From Annona cherimola (taxonomy: Eukaryota; Streptophyta; Magnoliopsida; Magnoliales; Annonaceae), in the NCBI GenBank assembly GCA_030490835.1, contig CM059977.1, forward strand, positions 13,673,399 through 13,737,398: DNA of 64,000 nt, read 5' to 3'. The notes under the pieces were generated by a model. It did not search any database and had not been told where the DNA came from. It saw only the letters and a program-made list of their open reading frames with translations. Below, piece after piece: positions 33,818 through 44,585 of this stretch (position 1 is its first letter; every line of letters starts with the position of its first letter). A program made the position numbers and the translations under genes.

Positions 33818-36637
33818 CTATCTTCCAGGGTCCCATACCTTGTTTGCAGCCATGCCCGATTTGACGCTGAAAATATTGATGACTTTCCTTGATTTGAGCC
33901 ATGGTTGTCTCGGTCTCCCATGATAAAATAACTTCTTTGCTTTTCTTCTTTTTCTTTTCTTTTTTAGCCCTTGTCTCCTATTATTTGGCTTCCTCTTTTG
34001 TCTGAGAATGACATCACCTTGATATTTGTGCCGCATAGTTTTCCATTTGACATATATTGCCCCCATTTTTGTAATATGTTTTAGTATTTTGATAACTCCT
34101 CCTAGTTTTGAAATCTTTTTTAATATATTGGTAGTTGCCCTCAATTTTGTAACTTTTTTTGATAAATTGGTAACTGCCTGGAGTATATTGGGACCTTGCC
34201 AAAATATGGTGTCCATGCTGATTGAAAGTATTCTTTGCAATGATGATAAAGCCTCATTTTGAAGATTAATTCGATTTTTGGATAAGTACCCTACGCCTTT
34301 TGCGACTTTATGGGCCAACTTATCCCATGTATGAGTAATAAAGCTCCTTGTGCTTTCTGCGACTTTATGGGCTAGATTTTTTGAAAAATGGATAACAAAG
34401 CTCCCTGCGCTTTCTGCGGCTTTACGGGCTAGCTTTTTTGATGATTGGGTAATAAAGCTCCCTGCGCTTTCTGCGGCTTTACGGACTAGCTTTCCCAATG
34501 ATTGAGATTTGATTTTATTTGAACTGTTTAAAATGAAGAGGCTTTGATAAGGAGTTGCAAATGCTTTGGTTTGATTTTCTGGTTGAGTCATGCTGCATGA
34601 GCTTTTGGTATATTTTGCAATAGTAGGATTTGTTTCTTTTTCTGGATTAATCGCTTTAAGATTCATTGGTTGGTTAATTGGAGTAGCAAGTTTTTCTGGA
34701 GAAATATCTTTTGGATTGGACTTTTCAAGCTTTGAAGATGAAATGTCTTGAATGAAAATTTTTTCCGAAGATACGTGAGAATTGTCTTTTGGTTGATTAA
34801 CTGGAATGAGAATTTTTTCCAAAGATATGAAAAAATTATCAGTTTGTTGATTAACAAAGGTGAAAAAATTTTCTGGACAAATGAAGGGTACTTGGGAGAA
34901 ATTTGTTGGATAATCCACTTTTGATATTTTATTTGTATTTTCGGAGAATCTAATAACCGATTTTCTTGTAGATGTTGGAGGAGAATTTGACTTTTTAGAT
35001 TTAGATTGACTGGAAAATGTAAAAAATTCTTTTGAAGATAAATGAGAGACTTTTGTTTGAGGAGCTGTTTTTGGTGTTTCACAAAAATTCTCAGAAAATT
35101 TATTTATCGTACTTTCTGCAAAGATAGAAGATTCAGAGGTCGTTAAATCTATAGGCTTTGATTGGATAGTTGAATCGGGAATCTCTTTTGAAAATATGTG
35201 GGAAGGGTCTACTTGGTTGGTCATTTTTGGTGCTCTATTTGTGCTTTCATGGAATATACTAATTATTTCTTTTGTAAAAGTAGGTGACCGGGGAGTCGAC
35301 TCTGTAGACTCTTTCCGAAAAAAGATTGGATAATCCATAGGTGGTGTCGGGGGGATGGTAGGATTAGAAGGTTCCCCTTTTAAAATAATAATTTTTGATT
35401 CATCAACAGGTTGCTTTGAAAATATATTAGAGCTAGATGACGTGACTTTTGAAGCAATAGTATCATTTAAGCTATCATGATGTTTTTGAAAAGCAATGTG
35501 ATTAGAAGGTGCACCCTTTAGAACAAAAATATCAGTTTGATCAATAGGTTGTCTTTGAGAAGCGATGGGATTAGAGGGTGTACCCATTAGAACAAAAACT
35601 TCGTCTTTTATATTTGTGTGAAAAGTTTGTTTATTGGGCATGTAAGGGTCATGACTTCTATCTCTTTTAATCAAATAAACTTGTGGGCTATTATCGGACA
35701 CTTGTGACTTATAATCCATTTTCTCACAAAAAGCGTTCTCTTGATATGGCCAAGGAGAGATGGTTCCTCTTCTAAATCCATACTCAATTTGATCACCTAC
35801 TTGTATTAGTTGTGCAAAGCTAGTGAAGGGGTATGACACTAAATATCCAGAAATGCTAGGATGTATAGTCTTGATGATGATGGATATTTGATCTTCTGTG
35901 GATAAATTGATCTTTAACTTTGCCGCTAAAGCTCTCCATCTAGCTATATACTCAGCAAATGGTTCATCCTCTTTTTGCCGTAAAGCTTCTAAGTCCGCTC
36001 TTTTGGGTGCAATATTTAATCTATAGGAAAATCTTTCTAAAAATGCTGAGGATAGTTCCTCCCATGTTCTAATTTGCCTGTAGTCTAATGATGTGTACCA
36101 TTCTAAAGCGTCTTTCTTCAAACTGTGTTGAAATAAACGTATTAAAATTTCCTCCTTTTTTACTAATGGGTATAGGATTCCACAATAGGCTTTTAGGTGG
36201 GCCTTAGGACATGAATCTCCTTCATAGTGGGGTAAAGCTGGTATTTCAAATTTATCGGGCAGGGTAATATTAGGAAAAGGACATAAATCTTCAATTTTTG
36301 AAGACGGTAGCCCTTCCCCACCATGTAGTCTTATTTTGTCTTCTAATTGCCTTAATCGGGCTTGGAGAGTTTCTGTCACTTTCTCTATTTCATTGGTGGT
36401 ATGTTTTAAAATTATTTCTTCTTCTTCATAATGATCTATTTCTTTTTCTTTATTTGTATTAGTAAATACGCATTCTCTGTTGTCCTCTAAATTCCTAGAT
36501 GGATGTAAGCTTTCTAATTTTTCTAGGACTTTGAGCATCATTCCTTCTAATCTATCTACTCGTTGTGTCATGTCAGTGAGGTCTGTAACCGGATGACTGG
36601 AGGATGATTCTCCCCTATTTTGCGTTGCTTCAGCCAT
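33818..36637 (-). CDS. Retrotransposon Gag-like protein (939 aa), no pol attached
   Basis: Structural protein that would package element RNA. After MAEATQNRGESS a coiled-coil segment (VDRLEGMMLKVLEKLESLH, then ETLQARLRQLEDKIRL) precedes a Retrotrans_gag domain at about residues 150-270 (RLFQHSLKKDALEWYTSLD, TWEELSSAFLERFSYRLN, KEDEPFAEYIARWRALA). The rest is long and low in complexity: repeats of LKGAPSNxIA near 340-430, a Ser/Thr-rich stretch, then ~20-residue repeats (KLARKAAESAGSF) near 715-785 and a basic C-terminus. No CCHC zinc knuckle, protease or RT motif is present. The ORF is uninterrupted. Its start lies about 320 bases inside the PBS. Confidence 0.87.
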   Translation of the reverse strand: MAEATQNRGESSSSHPVTDLTDMTQRVDRLEGMMLKVLEKLESLHPSRNLEDNRECVFTNTNKEKEIDHYEEEEIILKHTTNEIEKVTETLQARLRQLEDKIRLHGGEGLPSSKIEDLCPFPNITLPDKFEIPALPHYEGDSCPKAHLKAYCGILYPLVKKEEILIRLFQHSLKKDALEWYTSLDYRQIRTWEELSSAFLERFSYRLNIAPKRADLEALRQKEDEPFAEYIARWRALAAKLKINLSTEDQISIIIKTIHPSISGYLVSYPFTSFAQLIQVGDQIEYGFRRGTISPWPYQENAFCEKMDYKSQVSDNSPQVYLIKRDRSHDPYMPNKQTFHTNIKDEVFVLMGTPSNPIASQRQPIDQTDIFVLKGAPSNHIAFQKHHDSLNDTIASKVTSSSSNIFSKQPVDESKIIILKGEPSNPTIPPTPPMDYPIFFRKESTESTPRSPTFTKEIISIFHESTNRAPKMTNQVDPSHIFSKEIPDSTIQSKPIDLTTSESSIFAESTINKFSENFCETPKTAPQTKVSHLSSKEFFTFSSQSKSKKSNSPPTSTRKSVIRFSENTNKISKVDYPTNFSQVPFICPENFFTFVNQQTDNFFISLEKILIPVNQPKDNSHVSSEKIFIQDISSSKLEKSNPKDISPEKLATPINQPMNLKAINPEKETNPTIAKYTKSSCSMTQPENQTKAFATPYQSLFILNSSNKIKSQSLGKLVRKAAESAGSFITQSSKKLARKAAESAGSFVIHFSKNLAHKVAESTRSFITHTWDKLAHKVAKGVGYLSKNRINLQNEALSSLQRILSISMDTIFWQGPNILQAVTNLSKKVTKLRATTNILKKISKLGGVIKILKHITKMGAIYVKWKTMRHKYQGDVILRQKRKPNNRRQGLKKKRKRRKAKKLFYHGRPRQPWLKSRKVINIFSVKSGMAANKVWDPGR

Positions 36638-36938
36638 TTTTGATTGATTTGTTTTAGACCTGGTGACTATCGGGCTACGGGATGGTAATATTTTCTTTTT
36701 ATGTGCTATTCTTTATATATGTAGATTTTTAATATTGAATAGTATGTAACTTCTATGGATCCTTGGTAAAGGGCTAAAAAAATTTATCTCCTTTTTTTTT
36801 TCTTATTTTTAGCCTCTTTTTTTTTAAATAAAAAAAAAGAGAGAAAAGAAAAAAAGAAGAAGAAGAAAAGAAAAAAGTAGAAGAAGAAAATACCCTCCTT
36901 GAGCTTTTACTAAAAATGGGAATTAGCACTCCTAGTCG

Positions 36939-36956
36939 TCCCCAGCGGAGTCGCCA
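36939..36956 (-). other. Primer-binding site (PBS)
   Basis: On the - strand TGGCGACTCCGCTGGGGA begins three bases after the end of LTR C (TACA, then GTT). This sequence form is familiar as the PBS next to 5' LTRs of plant Ty3/gypsy-type elements and sets the coding orientation. The matching tRNA was not verified. Confidence 0.8.
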
Positions 36957-36959
36957 AAC

Positions 36960-39484
36960 TGTAGCACGTGGTTTTTAGCGCGCTACGATGGGCCGACGAA
37001 TGGGCCTAAAAAGTGTAAGGTAAGCTCAAAAATACATATAACCATGAACTAAAATGAGAAAATAAAATATGCATACACCAAAAAAGGAGAATAAGTATGA
37101 CATGCAAATTAGCGAGTTAGCGGGTTAGTCGTGATGCAAGTTAGGTGCAGAAATTAAGCGTGCAAAAATAAAAATATAAACGATGTAGAGAAGGGGTTCA
37201 AGATCAGAAATGGAATAAATATAAAAGGCGTAGACATGGGGGTTAAAGAAGGGAGATGCAAGCGTTAAGGCTTTTAGATGATGCAAGTTTTTAGAGATTT
37301 TTAAATGATGCGAGTTAGTCAAACGCAAACATGTATTTCAATTAGACGCAATTAGCAGTTAGTAACATGCGTACAAATAAAGATAAAATATAATATATTA
37401 ACTTTAGGAGTTGCCACTAACCATATAACGGTGGTTAGTCCGTATACAATAAAGTACTAAAAACAGAGATTCTCTGGGTGAACTCACAACTAGAAAAAAG
37501 AATACAACTTTATTTTTCTAGTACATCGGTCCTAGGAGTGCAAAAAAATATAAAAAAATTTATATGTAAAAGCTCAGGAGGGTGGAGGCGGGAATTTAAT
37601 CCCTAGGCTTTTTTTGAGGCCCTAACTCATGAGAGAGAGATGATGATGCTAAAGAAACGGACGGGCTGGAATTCCTTTTCCTATTCTGTGTTTTTTTTTT
37701 TTTTTGAGAAGATAATGTATAGATTTTTGGAGCAGGTGAGGAGGGGTGTTTTTTTTTTATTTTTTATTTTTATAAAAAAGAACGAGAAAAGGAAATAGAG
37801 AAATGACGTGCTGGACTTTTTTTTTTTTAAAAAAGAGAACGAGAAAATGAAGTGAAGAAGGAGAAATGACGTGCTGGACTTTTCGTTTTGTTTTTTTTTA
37901 AAAAAAAAAAAACGAGAAAATGAAAAGAAAAAATAGAGAAATGACGTGCTGGACTTTTCTGTTTGATTTTGTTTTTTTTTAAAAAAAAAAAACGAAGGAA
38001 AAAAAATAAAGAGGAGAGGAAATGACGTGCCGGAGCTTCTCTCCTTTGGTTTTCTTTTTAAAGAAATAAAAAAAAGGAAGGAATGAGAACGTGCTGAACT
38101 CAGTTTTACTTTTGCTTTATATTATTTTTTTTTTTAAAACGAAAAATATTAAAATGGGGAAAAGTGACGGGTTGGAGAGTTGTTTGCTCTCTTTTTTTTT
38201 TCTTAAAGAAAACAAACAAAAAAAAAAATGAAAAATGAAAAGGGAGAAGACGGATGCGCTGGAGGTTTTTTTTCTCTTTGGATTTATTTTTTTTTTTAAA
38301 TAAAAAAAAAACGAAAATGAAAGAAAGGGAAGAGAGGGACGGTATGCTCGTTCGTTTTTTTTTTTAAAAAAAAACGAGAAGATCGGCAAAGGAAGAAAGA
38401 GGACGTGTAGAACTTGCTTTGTTTTTTTTTTTAAAAAAAAAAAAAACGGAAGGAGAGAGAAGAGGCGTTCTGGAGCTCGATGCTTGGTTTGTTTTTTTTT
38501 GTTTTTTAAATAAAACGAAAAAATGAAAAAGGAAGAGAGGATGTGTCGCTGATCTGTATCTTCGGTGAAAAAATGAAAAGGAAAACAATAGGGACGGTGA
38601 TGGAGTCTATTTGCTTTTTTTTTTTTATAAAAAAAAGGATGGGAAGATGGGTTTCCGAGGAGAAACTGGTTTTGGGATATTTTCCACCGTGGGAAATAAG
38701 GGGAGAGTGGCTAGGTGTGGGATATTTTCACCGTGTCCCTTGAGAGGAGAATGCCCCCCTTTTTATAGGTTTTTAAGTTTGAGAAATTGCAATTTGGTAT
38801 TTTTTTCTGATTTTTTTTTGCACAATTTCCTGTTTTCTCTTTTTTGCAAAAATATAATAAAAATGGGCCTTCTAGTAATTTTGTGAGTGGTTTTTGAAAA
38901 CCATTCATGGGGCCCATGGTTTTGTTGGGCTAGTACTTCAAATATTTTTTTAGCCATGCATTTTGTATAATTTATCCATGCCTTGATCAACATCTATTTT
39001 TCTTGATCTTAGATGGGGCCCACATTTATTAATGTTCTTTATTCATTTTAACGGTTCAGATTTTACTTAATAAGTTGGATTTATCAATTTTATTTATCAT
39101 TTAAAAATATTGCAAATTCTCCTCTTTCTTTGGTCAAATTGACTTTGACCATTAAAATCTCCTAAAATAATGATTATTTGTTTAATCCAAACCGTTCATC
39201 ATGTCAATTCCGCTCCCATCATCTTGAGAAAATATTCTTCACTTTATCTCGAATGCGAATGGTCCTTGATCTGTCATGTGGATTGATGGCCGTTACCTCC
39301 TTAGTGGGCTTGAAGTATTGAAGGCCCGTGAAACCTACACAATGTTGGGCTTGCAAATATACGGGTTAAAAATCCAAAATGAATCCACAAAACCAAATAA
39401 TAGTAAGCCCATTTGAAATTTTATTATTGTTTTATTATATTATATATATATATATATTTTTAACGTTTTTGTGGGGTGTCAACA
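36960..39484 (-). repeat. LTR copy C (5' LTR)
   Basis: Read on the - strand: TGTTGACACCCC at 39484 to CCACGTGCTACA at 36960, 2,525 bp. Followed outward by TGACC at 39485-39489. It shares several bases with A where B differs (for example around 37216 and 37452), and has private changes of its own. Confidence 0.93.
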
Positions 39485-39489
39485 TGACC

Positions 39490-40426
39490 ATACATTGTCG
39501 CCAAATTTCTAAACGCGACAATAACCCATGTATTTTTACTGAAGTACCCTTAAACTAAAACCTAAATGTCTTTAGCTTTCACGTATAAAGAATGATACAT
39601 TTTGTTATAACTACACATTTTGATAGCCATTTTACTGATAGCTTTCTTTTTTTTTTCTTTTTTTTTTTTAAGGTGGGAAAGTGGGAAAGGAAATATTTTT
39701 GAAAAGTATGAAATTGATATGACATGATAGGAATAAAATGAAAATGAATAGAAATAACATAAAAAATAATTAAAATATAAGGATAAAAATAGAAAATAGA
39801 GTAGTTAAGTGATATTTTTTAGAAATGTAAGAAAAATGAAAAATCGCTTTCCGACCCAAGCTTACTGCCGAATAGACCCTAAGTTTAGATTTTAATCATG
39901 GATATTTTGGTAAAAATACATGGACAAAACAACATTATGTTATTTGAAAATACAGAGAAAAGATATCATATTTGTCATTTTTATAGATGTATAGTTATAT
40001 CTAAAAATAGGAGTAAAACATATAATTGGAATTAACCTTTTTTTTAATAGGTAATTTCGTGAACCAGTTAGGCCAATTTGAACAGGTGAAATGCAGCTTC
40101 CACAGTCCAGGCCTCTTTTTTTTTTTTAATTTTTTTTTTATGTTTTTTTGGTGATTGGGCTCCAGTCGGAGTTAAAGTGTTAAACTGGCCAGTGCAGTCT
40201 GGTTTTAAAAAACTTTCAGATAGTCATAAATAAATTTCACATCTCCAATGAATTTACAAGGAAAATAGATGTCGTTCTCAGCTTCATTTAACAGAATTCA
40301 CAACCAATACCAATACACCATACAAGGAAATGAACGCTATTTTCAGCTTCGGTTGATAGAAAACGCCATCGAGTAAGTCAACATACTGCAACAGCCCATC
40401 ATAATTTGCATGGATATTCAGGTAAG
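39490..40426. other. Spacer between LTR element and RRP7-like gene, including its 3' UTR
   Basis: AT-rich DNA containing a weak family B relative at about 39680-39850 and long T-runs near 40110-40150. The last ~150 bases are probably the RRP7-like 3' UTR. No gene seen. Confidence 0.55.
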
Positions 40427-43400
40427 TCAGTACGGCCGAAATTTTCTTGCAGCTCTCAGCTCCTGTATCCGCTTCTTGTCCTGCTCAAATTTGCTCCGCA
40501 GCATCATGACCTCTGCGAGAAGAGCATTTGTTAGCACTACAAAAGAAAAAAGACAACAGAAAAAAAAAAAACAAAAAAAACAAAACAACAAATCAAAAAG
40601 AATCTGAAACCTATCTTAGACAAATATTTGAATCCTGTGTCTTTTCCTACTATGTTTTTGTGCAAGGCCAGAAACATTTCCAAAAGAAAACACCATCAGA
40701 AATGCAACTGATCAACTGCTCAGACATTTCTGTTTCTAACTTAATGGTTGCTTATTTCAAAATATTGAATTCAGCTTTATGCTTGTTTTCTGCAGTTTCC
40801 TGGACTCCAAAAGCATACATCAAGGGAGCATCTGCAACCATCTTCAGATGAATGCAAAAAGATATCACATCCAATTTTAAGTAGCTATGGATTTATTAAT
40901 ATTTTTCTATTTGATCACACATTGTCCACATAATTCAACATACCATTCCTCTGGGACTCCCGTCTTTGAAAATTGTAGAAATCCAAAGAAACTCCTTTCT
41001 TTTTCTTGTTGGCCAACTTATCCAGCACGGCAGCCTCGGCAACTGAACCTACAGTAACTCCAGATTCAGAATCTGTTGTCTTTTTCCTTCCCTTGTGGTG
41101 CTTGACAATAGTCCATCCCTCTTCTGCTATAAGAGCCTCCTTCTCTTTCCTTGCCTACAGAATCAGGTGATACAGAATTAAATAGAAATCGAGCCTAAAA
41201 TTGAATGATAAAAAGCTACTTGTGAGTTTTTCAACGAACATTGCCAACAGTAGGATACTTGTAGCAGTTTTCAGGATGCATGAACAAATAACGGCCTGTT
41301 TGGCTTCCATGTTCCAAATTGTAATTTCCAACATTATGCAGAAGCCAGTATTTGGTGCTTTAGCTGAAATGGCTTAATTTTTTTTCATTTTTCATTTCTT
41401 TGGCTTTTTTTTTTTTTTTTATCCTTGTTGCAGTTATTTCAACCCATCAACATGTTCCCTCAGCACCCAATGGTGATTAATTCAAAAATGAAGAGAATAG
41501 ATAATACAAAATGAGAAGTGATCCTGTTAGCCCGAGTTAAGCAAATGACTCGCTTAACCTACATCAAAAAATCCATTTAAAACAATTATTTTTTCTTCAT
41601 ACATCTAAGTGTATTTAACATATAAACAAAGTTTTACCATTTTTTGGACATGTGTATAAATTTTTTGAGATTTTTAAATATAAACATATTTTAAATATAT
41701 ATACACACATAGATGTTTAAAAATCTTAAAAAAATATATAAATATATCCAAAAATGTTAAAACTTAATTTATATATTAAATACACTTAGATAAAGAAGTG
41801 TATGAAGAAAAAAACAAAAAAAAAGTGTTTTAGATGGGTTTTTTAGGGCTAACAGGATCATTCCTCATACAAAATTGAGATAAAAGATACCTGTTCCTCT
41901 TTTTCCTCATGAGCAGCTATGAAATCGTCAATTCTCTGCTGCAATATCTTCAGACCTGGTCTGCGTTTGTGGTATTCAGTTATCCACTCTGTTACAGAAA
42001 GGAGGAATTAGTTAGATAGTGATCCCCACAATAAAGCACTAATGACCAGAGCCAGGAGAAAAGGAGAGAAATATTATGCAAGTCCTTTGCAATTTTGCAC
42101 CTCCCACCCACATCCACACATAACAGGACATGGACTCCACATCTCCACGCGTCTTTAGATAGAACCCTCCTTATGGAGGGGTCTTCAGACTGGTTCAAAG
42201 TCACAACTTTGGCGAACATGGAGAAGTATGCCACTAGCATCCTGCTAAAAAATATCTCTGTACTAGTTGCCCCAACATCATTTGGAAGTGCTTTAAAAAA
42301 TTGGTAAACAATACAATCTAATGAGATAACAAATCGTCAACGAAGCACCTACTAGATTATTTTAAATGTCTCATGTTAATCGTGTACCACTGAGATTGTA
42401 CCACAACAATATTTTTTGTGCATATTTCTCCGGTTTCCTGATGCCACCATTTGGAAATTTATGATCATTTGATTGATGCGATGCATGAAACATTCCATCT
42501 GTGACATAACCATGGTCCAGCAACTACTACGCAAAATAAAGAAAAGAATAAGAAGCAACAGTATATGGAAGTTCTGTTATATACTTGTGCTCCAGTTCGC
42601 ATTTCATAAGAAGGTGAATTTGCGCTCAATGAGAATTATATAAAGTATCTTTTAGGTGGGAAAGAAGACATTTCTAATAATTTGAGGACAACACACCAAC
42701 TAAAAACCTGATGGTTTTTAGAGAGAGAGAGAGAGAGAAAGTAAAAGACAAGCAATGTTTTCTGACAAGATTAGGTGAATATCATCAAAATAAGATGGCC
42801 TAAGATGCATGCATGCAAAACAGAAGATCGATTACAAACCAAAAGGATTTTGGAGACAGCAAAATCTTCAGTAATTGCCAAAGGAATCTAAATGGTTACC
42901 TTGAGAGATGAAATATTATCCTGGATTGGCACAATGACTGAAAAATTAGAAAAAATTTGTAACATTTGCCTAATCAACAACATGAATTTTGTTGGCAAAC
43001 AAAAGGAAGTTGAATGGAAGGATTCTGCAAATCGTAGCATTTACAGAAATCTCAAAGAGCAATGACCTTTCCAATATGATTTATTTCATGGCTAATAAAT
43101 AATCAAAGAATAAATGCTGAAACAAAGACGTGCAGAAGTTATGCATGCCCTTCCATGCTTCAACACAGCTACTGAGAAGAGGGATCTACCATATTACTTT
43201 GTCACAATAAACAGTTGGTTGCTGAAGAGGTGGACGAAGAAAAGTGTTCCCACCTGTTTCTTTGCTTCTTCAGTTTTTTGGATGAGGAAATACATATGGA
43301 TTATTTTGGATGTGCACATCTCAGGGAAGAAGCTTTGTTGGCATTCATGTGGGATTATGAGGAAAAAGAACTCGTAATACATACACAGTGCTGATGCATA

Positions 43401-44585
43401 GGACTTCCAAATCACATTGAGTAAACCATAAAATTTGCCCATTAAAGATAACTCAGGGAGGAAGGAGAACCATACTCTTCATTCCTCTGGAGTGGTCCTC
43501 ATCCCCTGAAGAAATGAAGTAAACTCCATCCTCTTCAACATCAGCTTCCTTTTGCAATTTCTTTCTTTCTTTTGTTGCCACAACTTGATCTGCCTTTTTA
43601 TGCTTTCCAGATTTCTTTGGCATATCTAGTAGCAATATGGATATCCCATCCATGAGAATCATCACCAATATTAATTTCATATTAAAAGAAGCAAAAAAGA
43701 CAAAAACACAGAAAAATCATTCTACCCACATTTGACATCATCTACATGGTCTTCGTTCTCTCTGCCAAGGTTATCAACTTCAGTCCCTTTCTCCCTCTTC
43801 CTTTTCTTCTTCGTTGTCGGGTTTCTTCTTTGCTTTTCCTTTTTCACCTGCTTTGGCTGGTCTTCTGGAACACCATGGGCTACAGAATTAGGACAGCTCA
43901 CACTTGGAAAAGGAATGAGACGTAGCATACAGAAGTCATCCTACTTCTATTTACAAGTGTCACAAAAATAGGTTAAATCCTAAACAAAATTGATTTCAAA
44001 TTAAAAGCAATGCACAGTTCAGTGTATTAGACAGAATAGAAGATTGAAAAAAACCCGTAGGATTCATGATTAGCGATGACATTTTCTTTTCATCATGAAT
44101 TAAGAAAAGGTCAACTGGAATTGCTTGGTAAGGATGTAAGCAAAATTTAATGCTTAATACATACCTTTTAAGATTTCTGTGCTGTCCTCATTGACGGAAG
44201 GAATATCAACCTTCTGAGGTTCACCAAGACCTTCTTTCTTCAATAGCTTCTTCAATTTCTTCTTTTCCTTTTTTGCACTACTTCCCGCTCTTCTATTCTG
44301 ATCTAGAGAGCAAAACAATTGTACCATTTTCATGTGGACTAAAGACCAAAACCACATCAATACAATATCTAAATATCAGATGGGTAACCAACTCAAATGT
44401 CACGATTCATAGGTTTCTGCCTTTGGTTCTCTGATCTTCCCAACCACTGTATAATGCTCGTATAATTCTCAGTCCCCTACAAGAGAACTACGTTTTCTCC
44501 CTTCTTATCCAGTGACATAATCAAACAAACCTGCCACCACTATCTAGAAAGATTAGAGAAGAAGCAAAAAAGATTACCCACCCAT
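40427..44585 (-). CDS. RRP7: RRP7-like ribosomal RNA-processing protein (seven coding exons)
   Basis: Nucleolar factor for small-subunit pre-rRNA processing. Coding exons in - strand order: 44585-44582, 44302-44165, 43879-43730, 43625-43476, 41988-41891, 41154-40944, 40512-40427; they sum to 837 bases, 278 residues, with all phases agreeing. The N-terminal half is lysine-rich and low in complexity (KKEKKKLKKLLKKEG, TTKKKRKREKG), typical of nucleolar proteins. The C-terminal half has the RRP7 signature: MKKWITEYHKRRPGLKILQQRI, EEGWTIVKHHKGRKKT, GVSLDFYNFQRRESQRNEV, and the end KKRIQELRAARKFRPY-stop. The first coding exon carries only ATG plus one base, so the start is well supported by splicing but should be checked by cDNA. 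A MITE sits in the intron at 41155-41890. The NHP2-like gene diverges 850 bases away. Confidence 0.9.
41513..41866. repeat. Foldback MITE, family A copy 2, with 9-bp target duplication
   Basis: Ends GAGAAGTGATCCTGTTAGCC and GGGCTAACAGGATCATTCCTC are inverted repeats. Directly outside, ATACAAAAT occurs at 41504-41512 and 41867-41875, a 9-bp direct repeat. Nine-base duplications are the mark of Mutator-type transposition. The element lies in an intron of the RRP7-like gene. Confidence 0.88.

Larger units (their letters stand above)
27057..39489. mobile_element. Pol-less LTR retrotransposon with three LTRs in palindromic arrangement
   Basis: Three copies of one ~2.5 kb LTR are present: A at 27062-29574 (forward), B at 29586-32099 (reverse) and C at 36960-39484 (reverse). 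B and C bound an internal region of 4,860 bp whose PBS and PPT show the element is coded on the - strand (5' LTR = C, 3' LTR = B). The extra LTR A lies head-to-head with B across 11 bases. TGACC occurs at 27057-27061 and at 39485-39489, directly outside A and C, while the B-C unit alone is flanked by GTTTC and TGACC. The matching 5-bp direct repeats therefore bound the whole A-B-C unit. Only gag is coded. Confidence 0.88.
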
